Assembly (NCBI GenBank): GCA_013398295.1
Contig: VZSF01008218.1
Location: 238,285 to 302,284, forward strand
Origin: Chionis minor
Lineage: Eukaryota; Chordata; Aves; Charadriiformes; Chionididae
Direction: 5' to 3'
DNA: 64,000 bases
Shown: in pieces, positions 49,335 to 61,760 of the stretch
Position numbering within the stretch: position 1 is the first letter of the stretch
How the letters are laid out: every line of letters starts with the position of its first letter
Notes under the pieces: model-generated
Told to the model about the DNA's origin: nothing
What the model saw: the letters and a program-made list of their open reading frames with translations, nothing else
Database searches by the model: none
Program-made: the position numbers and the translations under genes

Positions 49335-49421
49335 AATGTGGTTTGTGGGGTTTTGGGGTGGTTTTTTTTTTTTTTTTTTTGTGGGCTTTTTGTTTGGGTT
49401 TTTGTTGTTGTTGTTGTTGTT
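49335..49421. repeat. T/G-rich simple repeat with (TTG)6
   Basis: A poly-T run of 19 is followed by GTTT-rich sequence and six TTG triplets. It is an ordinary microsatellite-like block, likely length-variable. Confidence 0.9.
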
Positions 49422-50426
49422 TATGCGTAGGTCCATCAAAACCTGGCAGCCTGCAGTGATGGGAAAGATACATAATATGATAAAGCTTTGTAACCGACAT
49501 GTGTGATTGAACAAACCAATGAAGAGATAACGTTTGAAAGCTTTACAGCTTGGAAAGCTGTTAGCAAGCTGGTGTCCCCTTCATCATTTTTAATTTTACT
49601 TTTACTGCCCTTCATTTGCTTTGACGGGTTGATGTTGCCATGGCGCAGTTGAAATTCTCATAAAAGTGCTGTTACCCTTTCAAGATGGCTATTTTTTCCT
49701 AGGGTTTATACCACATTTTATAGTTATGTCAGAAGGTTTACTTGGTTTATGAATTCTCCAAGCTCTGAGACTGCTCTAAAAACTCTGGGTTGCAGTTCAG
49801 CTTTTGCCTTTTAATTTGTGAGTTTTAACAACCACTACATCAGTGTGTTATATCCCTACATAATTAGAAAACTCATTTTGAATGTATCCTTTTGTTAATA
49901 AGGGTAAATAAAATTTGAGCTTGTCCCTCACCTCTTTGAGCTGTAATTTCGTTAACAAAAAAAAAAGGCATTTTTTTTTCCGACTAAGGCTATGTCATTC
50001 CTCTTTATACTAATCCCCCAACTTTTAAATGATTTATCTCATGTAGGAAAATAATTTTAAAAGGTCTTTCTAATCCCTGTGAAATACCATACCCAGTGTT
50101 CATAGAGGTACTCTCATGCTTGCAGTGGAAGTTGATTCATGTCAGATGTGAATTGGTCCCGTGGTGCTTTTGCAATCACAATTAATTTCCCCTTTGCTTG
50201 CTCTGTAGCAATTCAGGTGAAGGATCTATGGAGTGAAACTCTTGTCAATGGTGGTGCGAGTTAAAGTTTTTGCAAGATGTTTTTTAAAACTAACGTACCT
50301 GTTTTGATAAACCTGGTAGTCATTAAGAACTCTGCTACATAACCTCTACTCAGTGTGAAAAACAGACCAACTTCACAACTTGAGGGGAACTTCGGGGTGG
50401 GGGAGGAAGGAAATTGAAGAAGAGAC

Positions 50427-50457
50427 TTTTCTAGACTTTACATTAAAGTCTAGAAAA
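50427..50457. repeat. Perfect 14-bp-arm hairpin
   Basis: Arm ttttctagacttta at 50427-50440 pairs with taaagtctagaaaa at 50444-50457 around a 3-nt loop (cat). Both arms carry the palindromic word TCTAGA. It is the longest perfect short-loop inverted repeat I found in the window. No transposon ends or flanking duplication were seen. Confidence 0.85.
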
Positions 50458-51619
50458 ATTGTTCAGGAAAGATATGGCCTGTCAGGGCAGCTGGTGAGAT
50501 TCGTTCTTTACCATTACTGTTATTGTTTTTGAAGAAAAAGTTAATTTAATGAACGCACTGTAACTGGCTTTCGTAGCGATACTGGTGCTAAGGGAAGGAA
50601 AGAAAGTTTCAAGCATAACTCTATTGAATTGGTATTTATTGCCTTCAGCAGAATGAGAAGCAAGTATTAGAAGCTCCAGTTTTGCTGTCTTTTCCAAAAA
50701 GCCCTCCTGTAAGGCTCTGGGAAAGATATTAAGCAGCGCCGTTAAAGGCAGCACAAAGTATTCCAGAGAGGAACACAAGTTGCACCTGGACATAAGTTTT
50801 TGAATAGTCAAAATTCGCAACCTGGTTTGGTCCAATTTCTGGCACTAACATAAAATTAAATGAGTAAACAATGCTTAAATGTCAAATAAGAGTCAACAAG
50901 CAAACAGAGCAAAATCCAGATTTGACGTCTTACTACTACAGGTAGTATCAGAGACATCAGTTCTTGTGAGTAAGTACCTTGCTGCAGCAATGTGTTGAAG
51001 AGCAACAATTAGGCATGACTTGATGATGCTGTGGGGAAAAACTAAATAAAATCTCAGATTTTTACACCTTAGGAGACCTATACTCTGTAATGTGTGGTCC
51101 AGCTCTAATAAGAACAGCTGTTATTAGTGCCTCTCACAGCTTTGCTTTTATTTCCTTCCACTTACCTATTTTACACTGTAGTGTACTGACCAGTGCTTTC
51201 ATATCCATATACTACATTTGTGCATAGCACAAGGAATGTTTCCTCACATATGGCTGAGATATCCTTTAAGCAATAGAAGAACTCAGTTAGTTTTTCTGGA
51301 TTTATTATGCACTGAAATAGTTCCCCCCATATTTGAATAAAACTCTTGAATTTAGAAGAAAGCTTGTCTTTGAAAAACAGAAGATTAGAAAATTTCATGT
51401 AGGTATTTGAGTCATCCAACTATAGATTTGATCGGGTCATCGGAATAAGGAACTTACATTTGCTCCCGTTTGCACTTGTGATTTATGGAGGAATGAAAGG
51501 GAACTGAAAAACAAATGTTCTTGATTCAAACGTATTATTACGGCATGAAGTGGTTTTTTTCCTCCTAAGGTAATAGGTTTGCTCCCATCACCCTTGACCG
51601 ATCCCCATGCAGCTCTATA

Positions 51620-51880
51620 CAGTTATTTTATTTTAGCTGAATGACAGTTTAAATGTCATTGTAATCATGATCTGTCCTTAAAATCGTATCATTTTGTTTT
51701 GGTCTCTTGTTAAATACTTTCCTCCTTAATTGCCTTTTCATTCAAACAGAAGACTTAAAATGGCAACCACGGCACAGCTGAAAAACAATTCATTGTATCA
51801 GTCACAGACTCTCATAATGGAGCACCTTAATAAGAGCAAGTTCTGTACTTCTTGAAGGCACAAGATAAATTAGGTTCATA
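51620..51880. promoter_or_regulatory. Candidate conserved non-coding element
   Basis: High-complexity, repeat-free block. It has an inverted repeat aatgaca/tgtcatt at 51640-51660, TAAT-containing words near 51660-51670, and a smooth stretch to 51840. Assignment as regulatory is inferred. Confidence 0.3.
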
Positions 51881-54800
51881 GTCCATTATTTGAACAAGGG
51901 TATCTGACTTATGGCAAATCTATCTGAAAGAGTATTGTAGAATTGTATTTTATCTTTAAGAAATGTGTTTTCTAAAAGTAAGATATTTACTTCTGTTGCA
52001 GTAAAGGATTTAAACAGAAGAATTTCTCTCTAATGTTTGTTGAATCATACTAGAATGATGAGGTAGAACAGAGCCATACATCAAACAACCAATGCGAAAA
52101 ACTTAGGGTTGTATTTTATTTCAGGAGGGAAGGCTGAGCACAGAATGCCCAATGGTTTTGCCAAGTGCCCCCTCTCTCTTCCTTATTTACCAAGCTATAT
52201 ATACAATGAAGAAGCTGACAGCACTCTTAAACTTTTTCTGCTGCTGAAATTTACGGATGTGCACGTTTACTTTTTCTTTTGCAAAGAACATCACAACGGT
52301 AGCGCTGGACTGCATTTCTCTAGCTCTGTAGGACAGCTATAATGTAAAGAGAAACAAGGCAGTCGTTCGGTGGTTTTTTCCTGTATATGCCCTATCAGTT
52401 TGTCTTCTTTGTCAAGTAGAGAGGTGAGAATGGGTGAAAAGATAACTCTGGCTTTCTTCCCAAGGCTGGTTGCGGGGGGGGGGGGGGNTAACAAGTACCA
52501 CAGGTAGTATTTCCTCTGGTGGCCATTTTCTAATGAGGAGTCTTCTACCTTAACCGTTGACACTAAGAACTCGTTTTTTGGGTGTCTGTCAGGTATCATC
52601 AGACAACCACTGGGTTTTAGTATGACCTGGAAGGGATTCAGACTTACATCTGTAAAATGCTATAATGCACTGAAATTTCCTGTACAAGTTCCTTTGATTT
52701 TGGCTCAAATAATACAGTCAGATTCAATCTTCTCATGTAAACACTTGCTCCTATTCTTTGCCAGAAGTGTCAAGAGGTCAGCCAATCCTGATATTTCTTG
52801 ATCTATGACTAGGATACAGATAAGATTTGAGGCAATCAGTTACTCTTTCTAGAAAGTTTCTTAAAGTATAAGTGGAAAGGAGGCTTACTGTGAGTTTTTT
52901 GATCCTGTCTTTCCAACCCCTTCACTCAACTGCCTCAGTGTCCTTCATTGGTATTTTGAATTCCTGCTCCTGTGTACATTTCACTTAGAATAAATAGATG
53001 AGATGTCGGTTAAAAAAATATGTGTTTATTGCAAGGATATAGTTCTCCATTCTCGCTATGTTACCTAATGCTGTAATTCTGTGTACAATTTTACTTTCTA
53101 AATCCTGAGCCAATGAACTGTGCTCAATCACTCACCGTCTTCTTGGTCCTAGTGAGAAGGCATTCTATAGACTGACTGCCAAGTCAGCGAGGTAAAGTGG
53201 AGACTTAGGAACAAAAGCAAGGTGAGTCAGTAAACCCTGGCTGCAAATGGGACCACCACAAGTAGGGTTGCATAACCATCGCACTGTTAACAGAAGTTAA
53301 GTTCAGTGGTGCTGTTTCTCCCTGTCATGCCTACCTAACCAGGCGGAGATAACGGACCATACAAGTCCTTCTGGTATAGCCTCTTTGATTGAGTAGTAGG
53401 TATGTGCTTCAGAGTAGTAGACGTGTGATGTTGTAGGCATTTATAGTGTTTATTGGAAAATCTGCAATAGAAATTATATATGTGGAAGCAGAGAGCAGGA
53501 AGACTGAGAAAAGCCCTACAGCCGCTTCTCCCAGTCATTAAGGGTCCATAGATATTGGGTGCCTTTCTCTTCTTTCTCTCATGAATAAGGAAACAAAGTT
53601 AAGCTCTTTAGTTTCCTAAATAGCGGGCCAAATGCTGCTCTGCTATCACACCTGAAACTTTGTGCTGTGTTTCTTCTGAGTTGCAGGTATAGACCTCTGC
53701 CCAGAGGCTCTGTAAGTGAAATTAGGAGGGCTTTGAATCCCTGTGTAATTATTGCTATTGTTGCAAGCTATCTGACATTTAAAACGTAAGTTTATGAAGC
53801 CACTTTGGGAAAAGGCTTCCTGAGTTGTGAGAATAATTAACTCCTTCCCATCCTGAGACTTTTGATTTGCATGTGGCACTCCTCCCTCTAGTATTCCTCT
53901 ATGCTTTGAGTGCCTCCCAGATCAAAGCGTCTGATTTCTCTGTGCTTGCCACTGGTTTAGGACGGACTTAGCCAGCTAACTGATCTTCTGAGTGTTGGTG
54001 CTTCAACACATGGGACTCTTCTGTAACTGAGGCTTGTGGTAAGTTCATCTTTCTGGCTTCTAAAAAATATATTTTTACTAGCCGCGGTTTTGGCTGGAGT
54101 TCTGGACTGTCCCATGTCCTAGGCAGATAGACACATCTCAGTTTGTACAAACAAAACATGCAATTTGACGTGGAAGATGGCTTTCTGAACAGATGAAAGA
54201 GATTTTGATGCTTGTTGCATTGCAGCATGAGGAACAAACAGGTCTGAAATGAACATATCCGTTAGATACGTCATTGTCTGCAGTTACATTAATGAGTTTG
54301 TCTGTAAGGTACATGGCAAATTTCACAGAGAACCCTCTTGCATATGCCAGTAAAGACAGGTTCCAAGACGTGAGAAAGATCTCCATAAAGATTACAGCAT
54401 AATGTCCAGCACTTGGAGACATTCCAGTAAGAGTACTACTTTTATTAGACTTTCATTGTTTACTCCTGGTGATGGAGACTCTTTCCATGCTGTTGAAATG
54501 TTACCACAACCTCTTACAATTCTGAGTGTTTATTGTTACTTTTTGAGTAACCCCTTTCTCAGAGGGACTAAGAGGCCTGTTGTTTTAGCATAGTTGTATC
54601 CTGACAAGTTTAGTGATCTGTGATGTGGTTGACATGACGTCGCTTCTGCGACTGAATATTTTACAGTACTAAAACTTCTACTGGCATCCAACATCGGTAA
54701 GATATAAAATCAAGAAAATATATGGTATCATGATGGGAATAGGGGCAATACTATTGCTGGAAAAAATATTCTCGGGGAAAAAAGTCATTAGTGTTGATTT

Positions 54801-56272
54801 TTCTTCAAAAACTTAACAAACAAAGCGTTGTAATTGCCATATTGACGATACAAACCTCATCTTATGCTTTAGTGACTGTTGACCTCAGTCATATTAATCG
54901 AATGCCTCTGTATCATAAACGGCAAGATTAGGATCACAGCAACAGCTGAACATAGGGTCAGCTTTGCTGGATTTAGCCTATTTTATGTGCACATGGGTGC
55001 AACGTAGTGGGCCTCTTATCTGGAAGTTTATAGACTGGAAACAATAACACTAGATAGACAGTGTTTGCTCGTTTGCCTAAAATATATGCTTCACTGGGTT
55101 GGGGCAGTGATCGAGATTTTTGGGCTGATCAGTGTTCAGAGGTACGAATGCTTGTTTTGCATGATTTTGCAAAGCCCAAACGATACCGTTTAGTCCAAAT
55201 GGTAAATACAAGGAAATTGTCTTGTTTCATTTCTGAATCCAAAGGTGTTACGTTTCTGAATCCTGGGATAGTAATTTTATTCTCGGCTTTTCCTCTCCAG
55301 CCTCTATTATATTTTGAACTGTCTGTGCCTGCTTTTATATCCAAAGCTTCCTAAGATTGGAGTCTGGGGATCCTGGGAGTGTGTTTCTGGTGAAGATTTT
55401 TTTTTCTTGAAGGAAATTTGTCATGAATAGCTGGGTGGATTCCGGTGCAGCTGAAGCATCTGATACCAAGGCAAATGACGTTGCTTGAAAATGATGGCCA
55501 TGAAATGCAAGTACATTGCAAATCACTCAGCTGCAGACTCTTGGAATAAGAGCACTGCAGAGCTGATGTATGGACTGATGTTGCCATTTAATGTGGTTTC
55601 CCAGCAAACCTTTCATAAAATTCATGACTGTAGCTGACCTCTGTTACTGTGTTCCTCTTAGGGGGAAGAAAAAGAAAGGCTATAACCCAGCTCTCTACGG
55701 CAGTGCACTGAAAAGTGATGTGTGATGTGAAGCAAGGTGAGGGGAATCATGTTCACTTCACCACATACACTAGAGGTGAGCCTGTAGTCAAACAGTTGAT
55801 TAAATGTCACAGCATATTCGACAGTCTCCCAGGCTGACAACATTCTATTCTGACCAGCTTCAAACTAGAAGATTGATTCAAATCACATTTTCTACCAGCT
55901 TTACTTCACTGCCAGTGTTGCTTTACACCTATGAAAGTAAAAGCAGAACTGGCCATCAGCTGCCAGCAGGAAACACACAGCTTCTTGATGTTATTATTAC
56001 CACAAAATACGAGACAAGATACTGCTTATAGTATTTTGCTTTTGTATTAGATACAGTTATTCAGCTTTTGATTTATGCATGGCTCTGAGTGCTGATGTTT
56101 CCTGAAATTAGCAATTCTGGCCTAGAAAGTCTTGGCTTCTTGTGTAAAAACTGGCGTACTGTTTTTCACTTCCACGATAGCTTACAGCCAAGGGGTAGTT
56201 GCCGATCTTGTATGTTAAGTTAATGAATGCCACAGCCAGCGGAATCTGAGGCAAAAGGACTGGCTGACATGG
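51881..56272. other. Unique non-coding DNA
   Basis: No gene was recognised. A G14 run at 52474-52487 followed by an N at 52488 marks unresolved sequence; the open frame crossing it is meaningless. Frames of up to 102 codons have no family resemblance. Confidence 0.6.
52474..52488. other. Poly-G run ending in an N
   Basis: Fourteen G residues are followed by one ambiguous base. The true length here is unknown, as at 4023. Confidence 0.9.
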
Positions 56273-56788
56273 TATCGTGGTCTACCCCAGCCAGCAATCA
56301 GGATCACACAGCTGCTTGCTCACTCCTTGCCCCCAACCTCCCCCAAGAAGGGTAGGGAGAGGAGGGGGAAAAAAAAAAATCCCTCGTCGGTTGAGATAAA
56401 GACAGTTTATGGAACAGTAACGGAAAAGAGTAATAGTAAAAGAATATACAAAATAAAGTGATACGATGTAAGGTGCTCTCGCCACACGATGATCGGTTGG
56501 TTGATTGCTCAACCCATCCCAAGCAGCAATCACGGATTCCTGCCCCCCAGCCAACCCCCATTTGTATGCTGAGCATAACATCTGTGGTATGGAATATTCC
56601 TTTGGCTAGCTTGTCCTGTCTATGCTCTACCTCAGCTTCTATGGGAAGCTGAAAAAGTCCTTGACTAATGTAAATATTACTTGGCAACAACTAAAACACT
56701 ATGTGTCATCAACATTATTCCTGTGCTAAATACAAACATAACAGCTACTACACAGAAAATTCACTCTATCCGAGATGAAACCAGGACG
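56273..56788 (-). mobile_element. Solo ERV LTR (avian ERVL-like)
   Basis: A single long terminal repeat of about 516 bp in antisense orientation. It matches, from memory, an LTR type very common in non-galliform birds. Recognisable parts on the + strand are 'gttgagataaagacagttta' (56391-56410), 'atggaatattcctttggct' (about 56589), 'gggaagctgaaaaagtcctt' (56643-56662) and 'tacttggcaacaactaaaac' (about 56678). Both ends are slightly altered: tatcgtgg on the left and ccaggacg on the right, against the TG...CA ends expected of an LTR. The flanking 5-mers catgg and tgtgg differ by two transitions, which fits a decayed 5-bp target duplication. No internal gag, pol or env sequence is present, so it arose by LTR-LTR recombination. 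The promoter TATA region (about 56561-56571, minus) appears degraded. Frames inside it (128 and 99 codons, minus) are not genes. Confidence 0.9.
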
Positions 56789-58639
56789 TGTGGCCATGTC
56801 TAAGCCACCTCCAGAGAGTGTGGAAAGCAGTGCAGGTGCAGGAAAATGTAATAGCTAGAGGTGTTCAGGTACCTTGAAAATGCAAAAAGAGGCAAAGAGT
56901 ACCTAGTCAGACAGATGGCACGTATAAAGGGGAGGGGAGACAGATGCTGAAGAAGTACTTGTTTTCTTCCTCCTTCTGTGTAAAATGGTAAAACAAAATC
57001 CACCTTTCCTTCCTACTTCCCTGTCTTTCAACTTCCTGCCCTCCTCAGAGCACCTCTTTAAATTATGAAAGCTGAGAAGGCATAAGCCTTCATATGTAAG
57101 ATGATTCCCATATTTTGAGAAATGCAAAATTAACAGCGACCGGTGCACAACTTTGTCTCTATCATCAGCTAAAAATAATTCAGCCCTTCTATTCCCTCAG
57201 ATCAAATTAATAAACAACTATAAACATAATGCTTTTGTCCGCATGTGAATCTCTGCCCTCCTGATGAAAATGATTTGTGAATGCAAATTGAGAGTACTAT
57301 GTATCTCCTAATCACCTGTGTGATCTTGATAGCCACACTGTCTATCAGCAGAGCATGCCACGTTGCATCTGCTCCTCTAGGAGGGTGATGTATTAGTCCC
57401 TAAAGGTCTGTGGCATAGTTGAGAGCAATTGCTTTCCTCTCCCTCACTCCACCTTGTCTCTTCCAGTGCACACGTGTGTGTGTGTATAATGAGGGAGGTA
57501 AGGCAGGAAGAAGGTGCGGAGAAGATGATGTAGAAAAGAACATGTTTCCTCAGAGGAAAGGAATATCTCTTATTCTAGTTCAGTGATGATGAGTTAATGA
57601 CATAGGCTTTGCTTACTGAACAAAGGGCCTAAAATTTTTTTAGATTTGCTACGAAAACTGTTCTCCCCAGTAGTGATTTGGTAATACGTGCTGGCAACTG
57701 CAAGTCAGAGCTTCCATTGCATTTCTGGCCCAAACAAGCTGTATGTATAGTAATATGGTACAATAGTGTAAAAAAATTTACAATATAATTAATTTTTTTA
57801 TTCTGGTTCTGTCTGGGCTATATAGTCCTTGCCTGTTGTTTTATTTACTCCATAGCTATTCTCGTTTTGCAGCTATTTCCTTTAGCTTGTAGCTCTAAGG
57901 TCAGGCTAAGGGCAAGATGTTCCTTTCAGAGATGAGTTGTGAACACTAACAAGTAGGCTGTGTAAATGCTGCTTTTTTTCTGTGTCATTCGGAAAACCTA
58001 ACTTGGACAAAAAAAAAAAAAAAGTCGTCTTCAGCTCAGGATTTAGGTCCTAAATTCAGATTTTAAGGTTTCCATCATTCCTTTGATGCCTCTGAGTAAA
58101 TTACAACACAAGAGTTGCGAGGTGATCCAAAGCCATGCCCATGTAAGTTGTAATTCTCCAGGCTGAGGCTGTGTTTTGTAGCCACTAAAATGTACGGGAC
58201 TGAATTAAATTTTTTTTTTTCTGTTTTGCTAGATTTTTTTCCCCCACAATTATTTCAGTCATTGTTTCTATTTTTAAAATAATGTCTTGATTCATAAACA
58301 ATGTTATGGACCATGCTGGAATTATCTGTACCTTGCTAGGACTTTAATACATGTGTAATAGTTATGACTACTGTTCTAAATATTTGCTCTGTGAAGGCAG
58401 AGGGTTTTAACGTCCAGCCAGAGCAATTGATTAATAGAAACGGAAAGAGTAGTAGCACCACACTCAGCTCTTCTTTCTTTCTTCTTCTGGACAATATAAA
58501 CGGGCTGGTGGTGCTAAATGCCTTCATTCATAAGTGAGTACAATAAAGATTAGTCTTTAATTATTTCTGGCATATGTCCTTTAAATTCAAAGCCTGTAGA
58601 TCACAATGGGCAAAGGGTAATATGTCTTAACAGGTTACA
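56789..58639. other. Unique non-coding DNA
   Basis: No gene was recognised. Short repeats only: (GT)6 at 57474-57485 and A15 at 58009-58023. Confidence 0.65.
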
Positions 58640-58920
58640 CCTCCCAAAGGATTTGTTGATTGACATCAAAATTGTTTCCCCTCCCTCTCTTCTGACTGAC
58701 AGAATGGCAGGTGTGAAGTGATGGCAGTGTGCTGTAATAATGTGTCAAAAGACCTTAAATCAAGACTAATGTGGCTTCAATGATAAGCTCCCAAACGTTT
58801 ATATGGCAGAAAATGGAACTGTAGGGCAGATTCATCTTGGGACTATTATATCTTTGCACTTTCTAAAAGCGCTTTTTAGTTAGGGCCCTTGGATGATTAT
58901 GGGGCAGAGGTTTTAGAAGT
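58640..58920. promoter_or_regulatory. Candidate enhancer with PBX/MEIS and T-box sites
   Basis: Within 60 bp lie a PBX-type TGATTGACAT (58657-58666), a MEIS-type TGACAG (58697-58702) and a T-box half site AGGTGTGA (58709-58716). They are followed by smooth repeat-free sequence to about 58920. The close grouping suggests a developmental enhancer; binding is not shown. Confidence 0.38.
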
Positions 58921-61489
58921 ATTTCTTCTTACAAAGTCATTGTAAGGAGAAAAACATTTCTATGCTTACTACTGTGAAGAGAAGAACTTGCATCTCTTGG
59001 GGCTTTTGCACAGTGATCTCTTAATAGAAATGTAATCCAGAATCTGAAATAAATAAAAATATACTTGTTTCAGCAGCTACTGATGGTGAATCCTTTGAAC
59101 AAAACTCAACATGTAATGCTTGGAGAAACAGTAGAAAGGCAGTGAGCGTAAATAAGGGTGAATACAAAGAGAGGCAGCTTCATGTAAGCCTCCTCTGATG
59201 TGCAGTTCGTACAGAATTTCCTGACCTACGAGGAAACTGAACTCAGTCAGAAGGATGACTGGCCATTAAATCTCCATTTCATTCTACAAGAGGGCAATTT
59301 TGCATGCATAAATAGAAAAAATTGAACAAAGTAGCCCAGAAGCTTGCTGAAGTCCAGTTAAATGGGGATACAAAAAAATCCCAGAGACTCTGTGTAAGGG
59401 GTCCCTCAGTGGTCTGAATTCTGCCCTAAGGGGCAGACAGATGTTCTCTGTCCCATAGTTTCAGATCAGGGCCTTTTTTTTTCACTTTCTGTATTTGAAG
59501 GTACTTGAGAGTACCAAATTCAAATTTTTGCGTACAAAACTCAAAATGCTTTTACATGTTGTTGCAATATCTCTCAAGACAAGAGATTTAGCGCTTTTTT
59601 TATACAAGTTTAGCCAGAATATTATGAATTTTAATGAGGAAAAAAAATGGCAGTCTTCTCTGGAAAGCAATTTTTGTGCATTAAAACTGTGGGGCGTTTT
59701 ACAGTAATCACTATTCAGAGAACTTCATGCTGAACATTTGTAGAAAACCTGCAATTGAATTTTTGGCATTGTCTGTACAAGTACAAGCTTTTCTGTATTA
59801 AAAAATGCAAATATACATTATATATAAACAAACAGGAAAATAATTTTATGATAGGTACAAGGCATGGGTGTGGGAAGACAGAGATCTTTTCCCCTTTAAG
59901 CTTACTGCTCAGCATTTACACAGGATGCTAACAACGGATGGAAAACCACCACTGTGTAACAAATGGTGTGAGAGCTGATGTTGAAATGTGCCGGCATGAT
60001 CCAGTTGGAACTGAGTGAGTAATATTATGTCGGTGCGGGGAGCATACGAAGGTTAAATTAGAAACTCTGAGTATGAACACCGAACAGAGGCAAATTATTG
60101 CTTTGCCTTAGATCACATCCTCTACGGGTAAGAGATGAACAATGTTGGCAGGGCAGGTGGGAGAAACTTCCAGTAATTCTTCATGTGCTGTTCCTGACCT
60201 GTAAGAAAACAGAGCTTTCATGTTATCAGGGCTCTCTAAATAGATTAAACTGAAGATAAAACAATTTAAGATCTTTACTTAAAGCTTTTATGTGTGGCCT
60301 CTTGTTTCAGGCTCAGTCTGCTCAGTGGCAATTAGCTAGGACGAGAGGCACAGGAGGGCAGGTCTTCATGGAGAATTCCAAGGAATTTTGTGCTTCCTTG
60401 GAGACCCCATTGTTCAAGGGCGTTACCCAGCAGGTCTGTATGCAAATCTTTTAATTAGTTCTCAATATTATCATGACAGATGGGAGGATTTGTATGATGC
60501 TATTGCCTTCTGCAACAGAAAAAAACATTACCACTCCATGGTTTCTGGAATTACCCAGAAAAGACCTCTGTTGCAACTTCAACGGCTCGTTTTGGTGCTT
60601 ATTCTGGATAAAACACGTATGAAAAAAATTAGGATAGAGGACAAGCCAACTCAGGCAAAAGCAGAAATAAATAAAATAAAGCAAAATAAAATAATAAAAC
60701 AAAAGGAAAGACAAGATGGTCTCTTCACATTACTACTGTAGGTCAGTTTAAGAAAAAAAATTATCCCCCAAAATTCTTGCTGACTGACAGCAAAGTAACG
60801 GTCATGAAGACTTTGGAGAACCCTGCTCTATCCACCGTTCAGAGCACAACTGGGAGCTATTTCTGGCTGAGCAGAGTCTGCGTGGAAAGAGAAGATAACC
60901 GATTTCAACTTTTGTACAGTAACGTGAGTGTAATTGGATTTCTGGGGGGCAAGGAAAGGGTCTGTAGTCATGGACCTAAGTTAAGGTGTAAATTAAGCAC
61001 AAGCAGAAAGCAAAAATAAGACTTCATAAAAATTATTGCATAAATAAGTTGGCTTGAAAGTAAGAGTATTAAACAAAAAACCCCCATAATATGTCCTAGT
61101 GCTTCCTCAGTACTATGGCTGACAACTGGTCTAGAAAGTGTCAAGTTAACAAAAACCAAAATTGCTTCACTAGTGCTGAAGAAGATACATGGAAGCATCT
61201 CTTTTTTTTTTTTTTTTTTAAATAAATTGTTTACAAAGATGAAGAATGAAACACATAGCACGAAGCCATATCTGGCAAGACACAATATAATACGAATTAA
61301 TAGCACCAGACTGACTGCTCCATTTGCATCATCCATCCGCAGTTTATCTCATTTTCTTTTCATATAGCTACATTTTAAAGATGATCTCAACGTAAGCTCA
61401 CAGTCAGTCTTTATATCACCAGCTTCCCAGTCACAGACTTCACATGTATTTAATCCTTATTTCTTTAAAAAAAAAAAAAAAACCAACCC
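58921..61489. other. Unique non-coding DNA
   Basis: No gene was recognised. An A-rich patch (about 60661-60710), T18 at 61202-61219 and A16 at 61467-61482 are low-complexity. The frames at 60388-60741 and 60968-61336 run partly through these and have no domain. Confidence 0.6.
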
Positions 61490-61760
61490 AAATTTACACT
61501 ACCCCCCTCCTTATCCCAAAGCAAGAAACTGAAAAATGGGGTTTGAAAACTTTTTTTCTTTTCAATTCCTTTCCTTTTCTTTCTTGTTCTTTTTAACTAA
61601 GTCCTCCTTGTCACATTTGTGGAAAAGTAAAAATAATTGGGGGAGGGGGCCCAATAATAAAATACTTGGCCTTTCTTTTTCCCCAAAGAAGCTTTTTTCC
61701 CTCTTTTGGGGGGGGAAGTCGGGTGGGTTTTTATTTTATTTTGTTATTTCTTTTTTATAT
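61490..61760. other. Homopolymer-rich, possibly poor-quality sequence
   Basis: Runs of C, T, G and A of 5-9 bases follow one another irregularly (for example gggggagggggccc near 61640 and ctcttttggggggggaagtc near 61702). This texture differs from the smooth sequence on both sides and is typical of low-quality read ends. It may also be real pyrimidine-rich DNA. Confidence 0.5.

Larger units (their letters stand above)
48631..51619. other. Unique and low-complexity non-coding DNA
   Basis: No gene seen. A G/T-rich low-complexity block lies at about 49335-49421, with T19 at 49362-49380 and (TTG)6 at 49402-49419. The asparagine- and lysine-rich frames on the minus strand there are repeat translations. 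A perfect hairpin at 50427-50457 is listed separately. Confidence 0.65.

Noticed and set aside
49225..49514. Asparagine- and lysine-rich minus-strand frames
   Set aside because: They translate the T19 and (TTG)6 simple repeats.
52291..52599. 102-codon frame crossing the N at 52488
   Set aside because: The frame runs through a poly-G of uncertain length and an ambiguous base, so it is not meaningful.
56304..56690. 128-codon minus-strand frame
   Set aside because: Lies wholly inside the solo LTR; LTRs of this kind do not code for protein.
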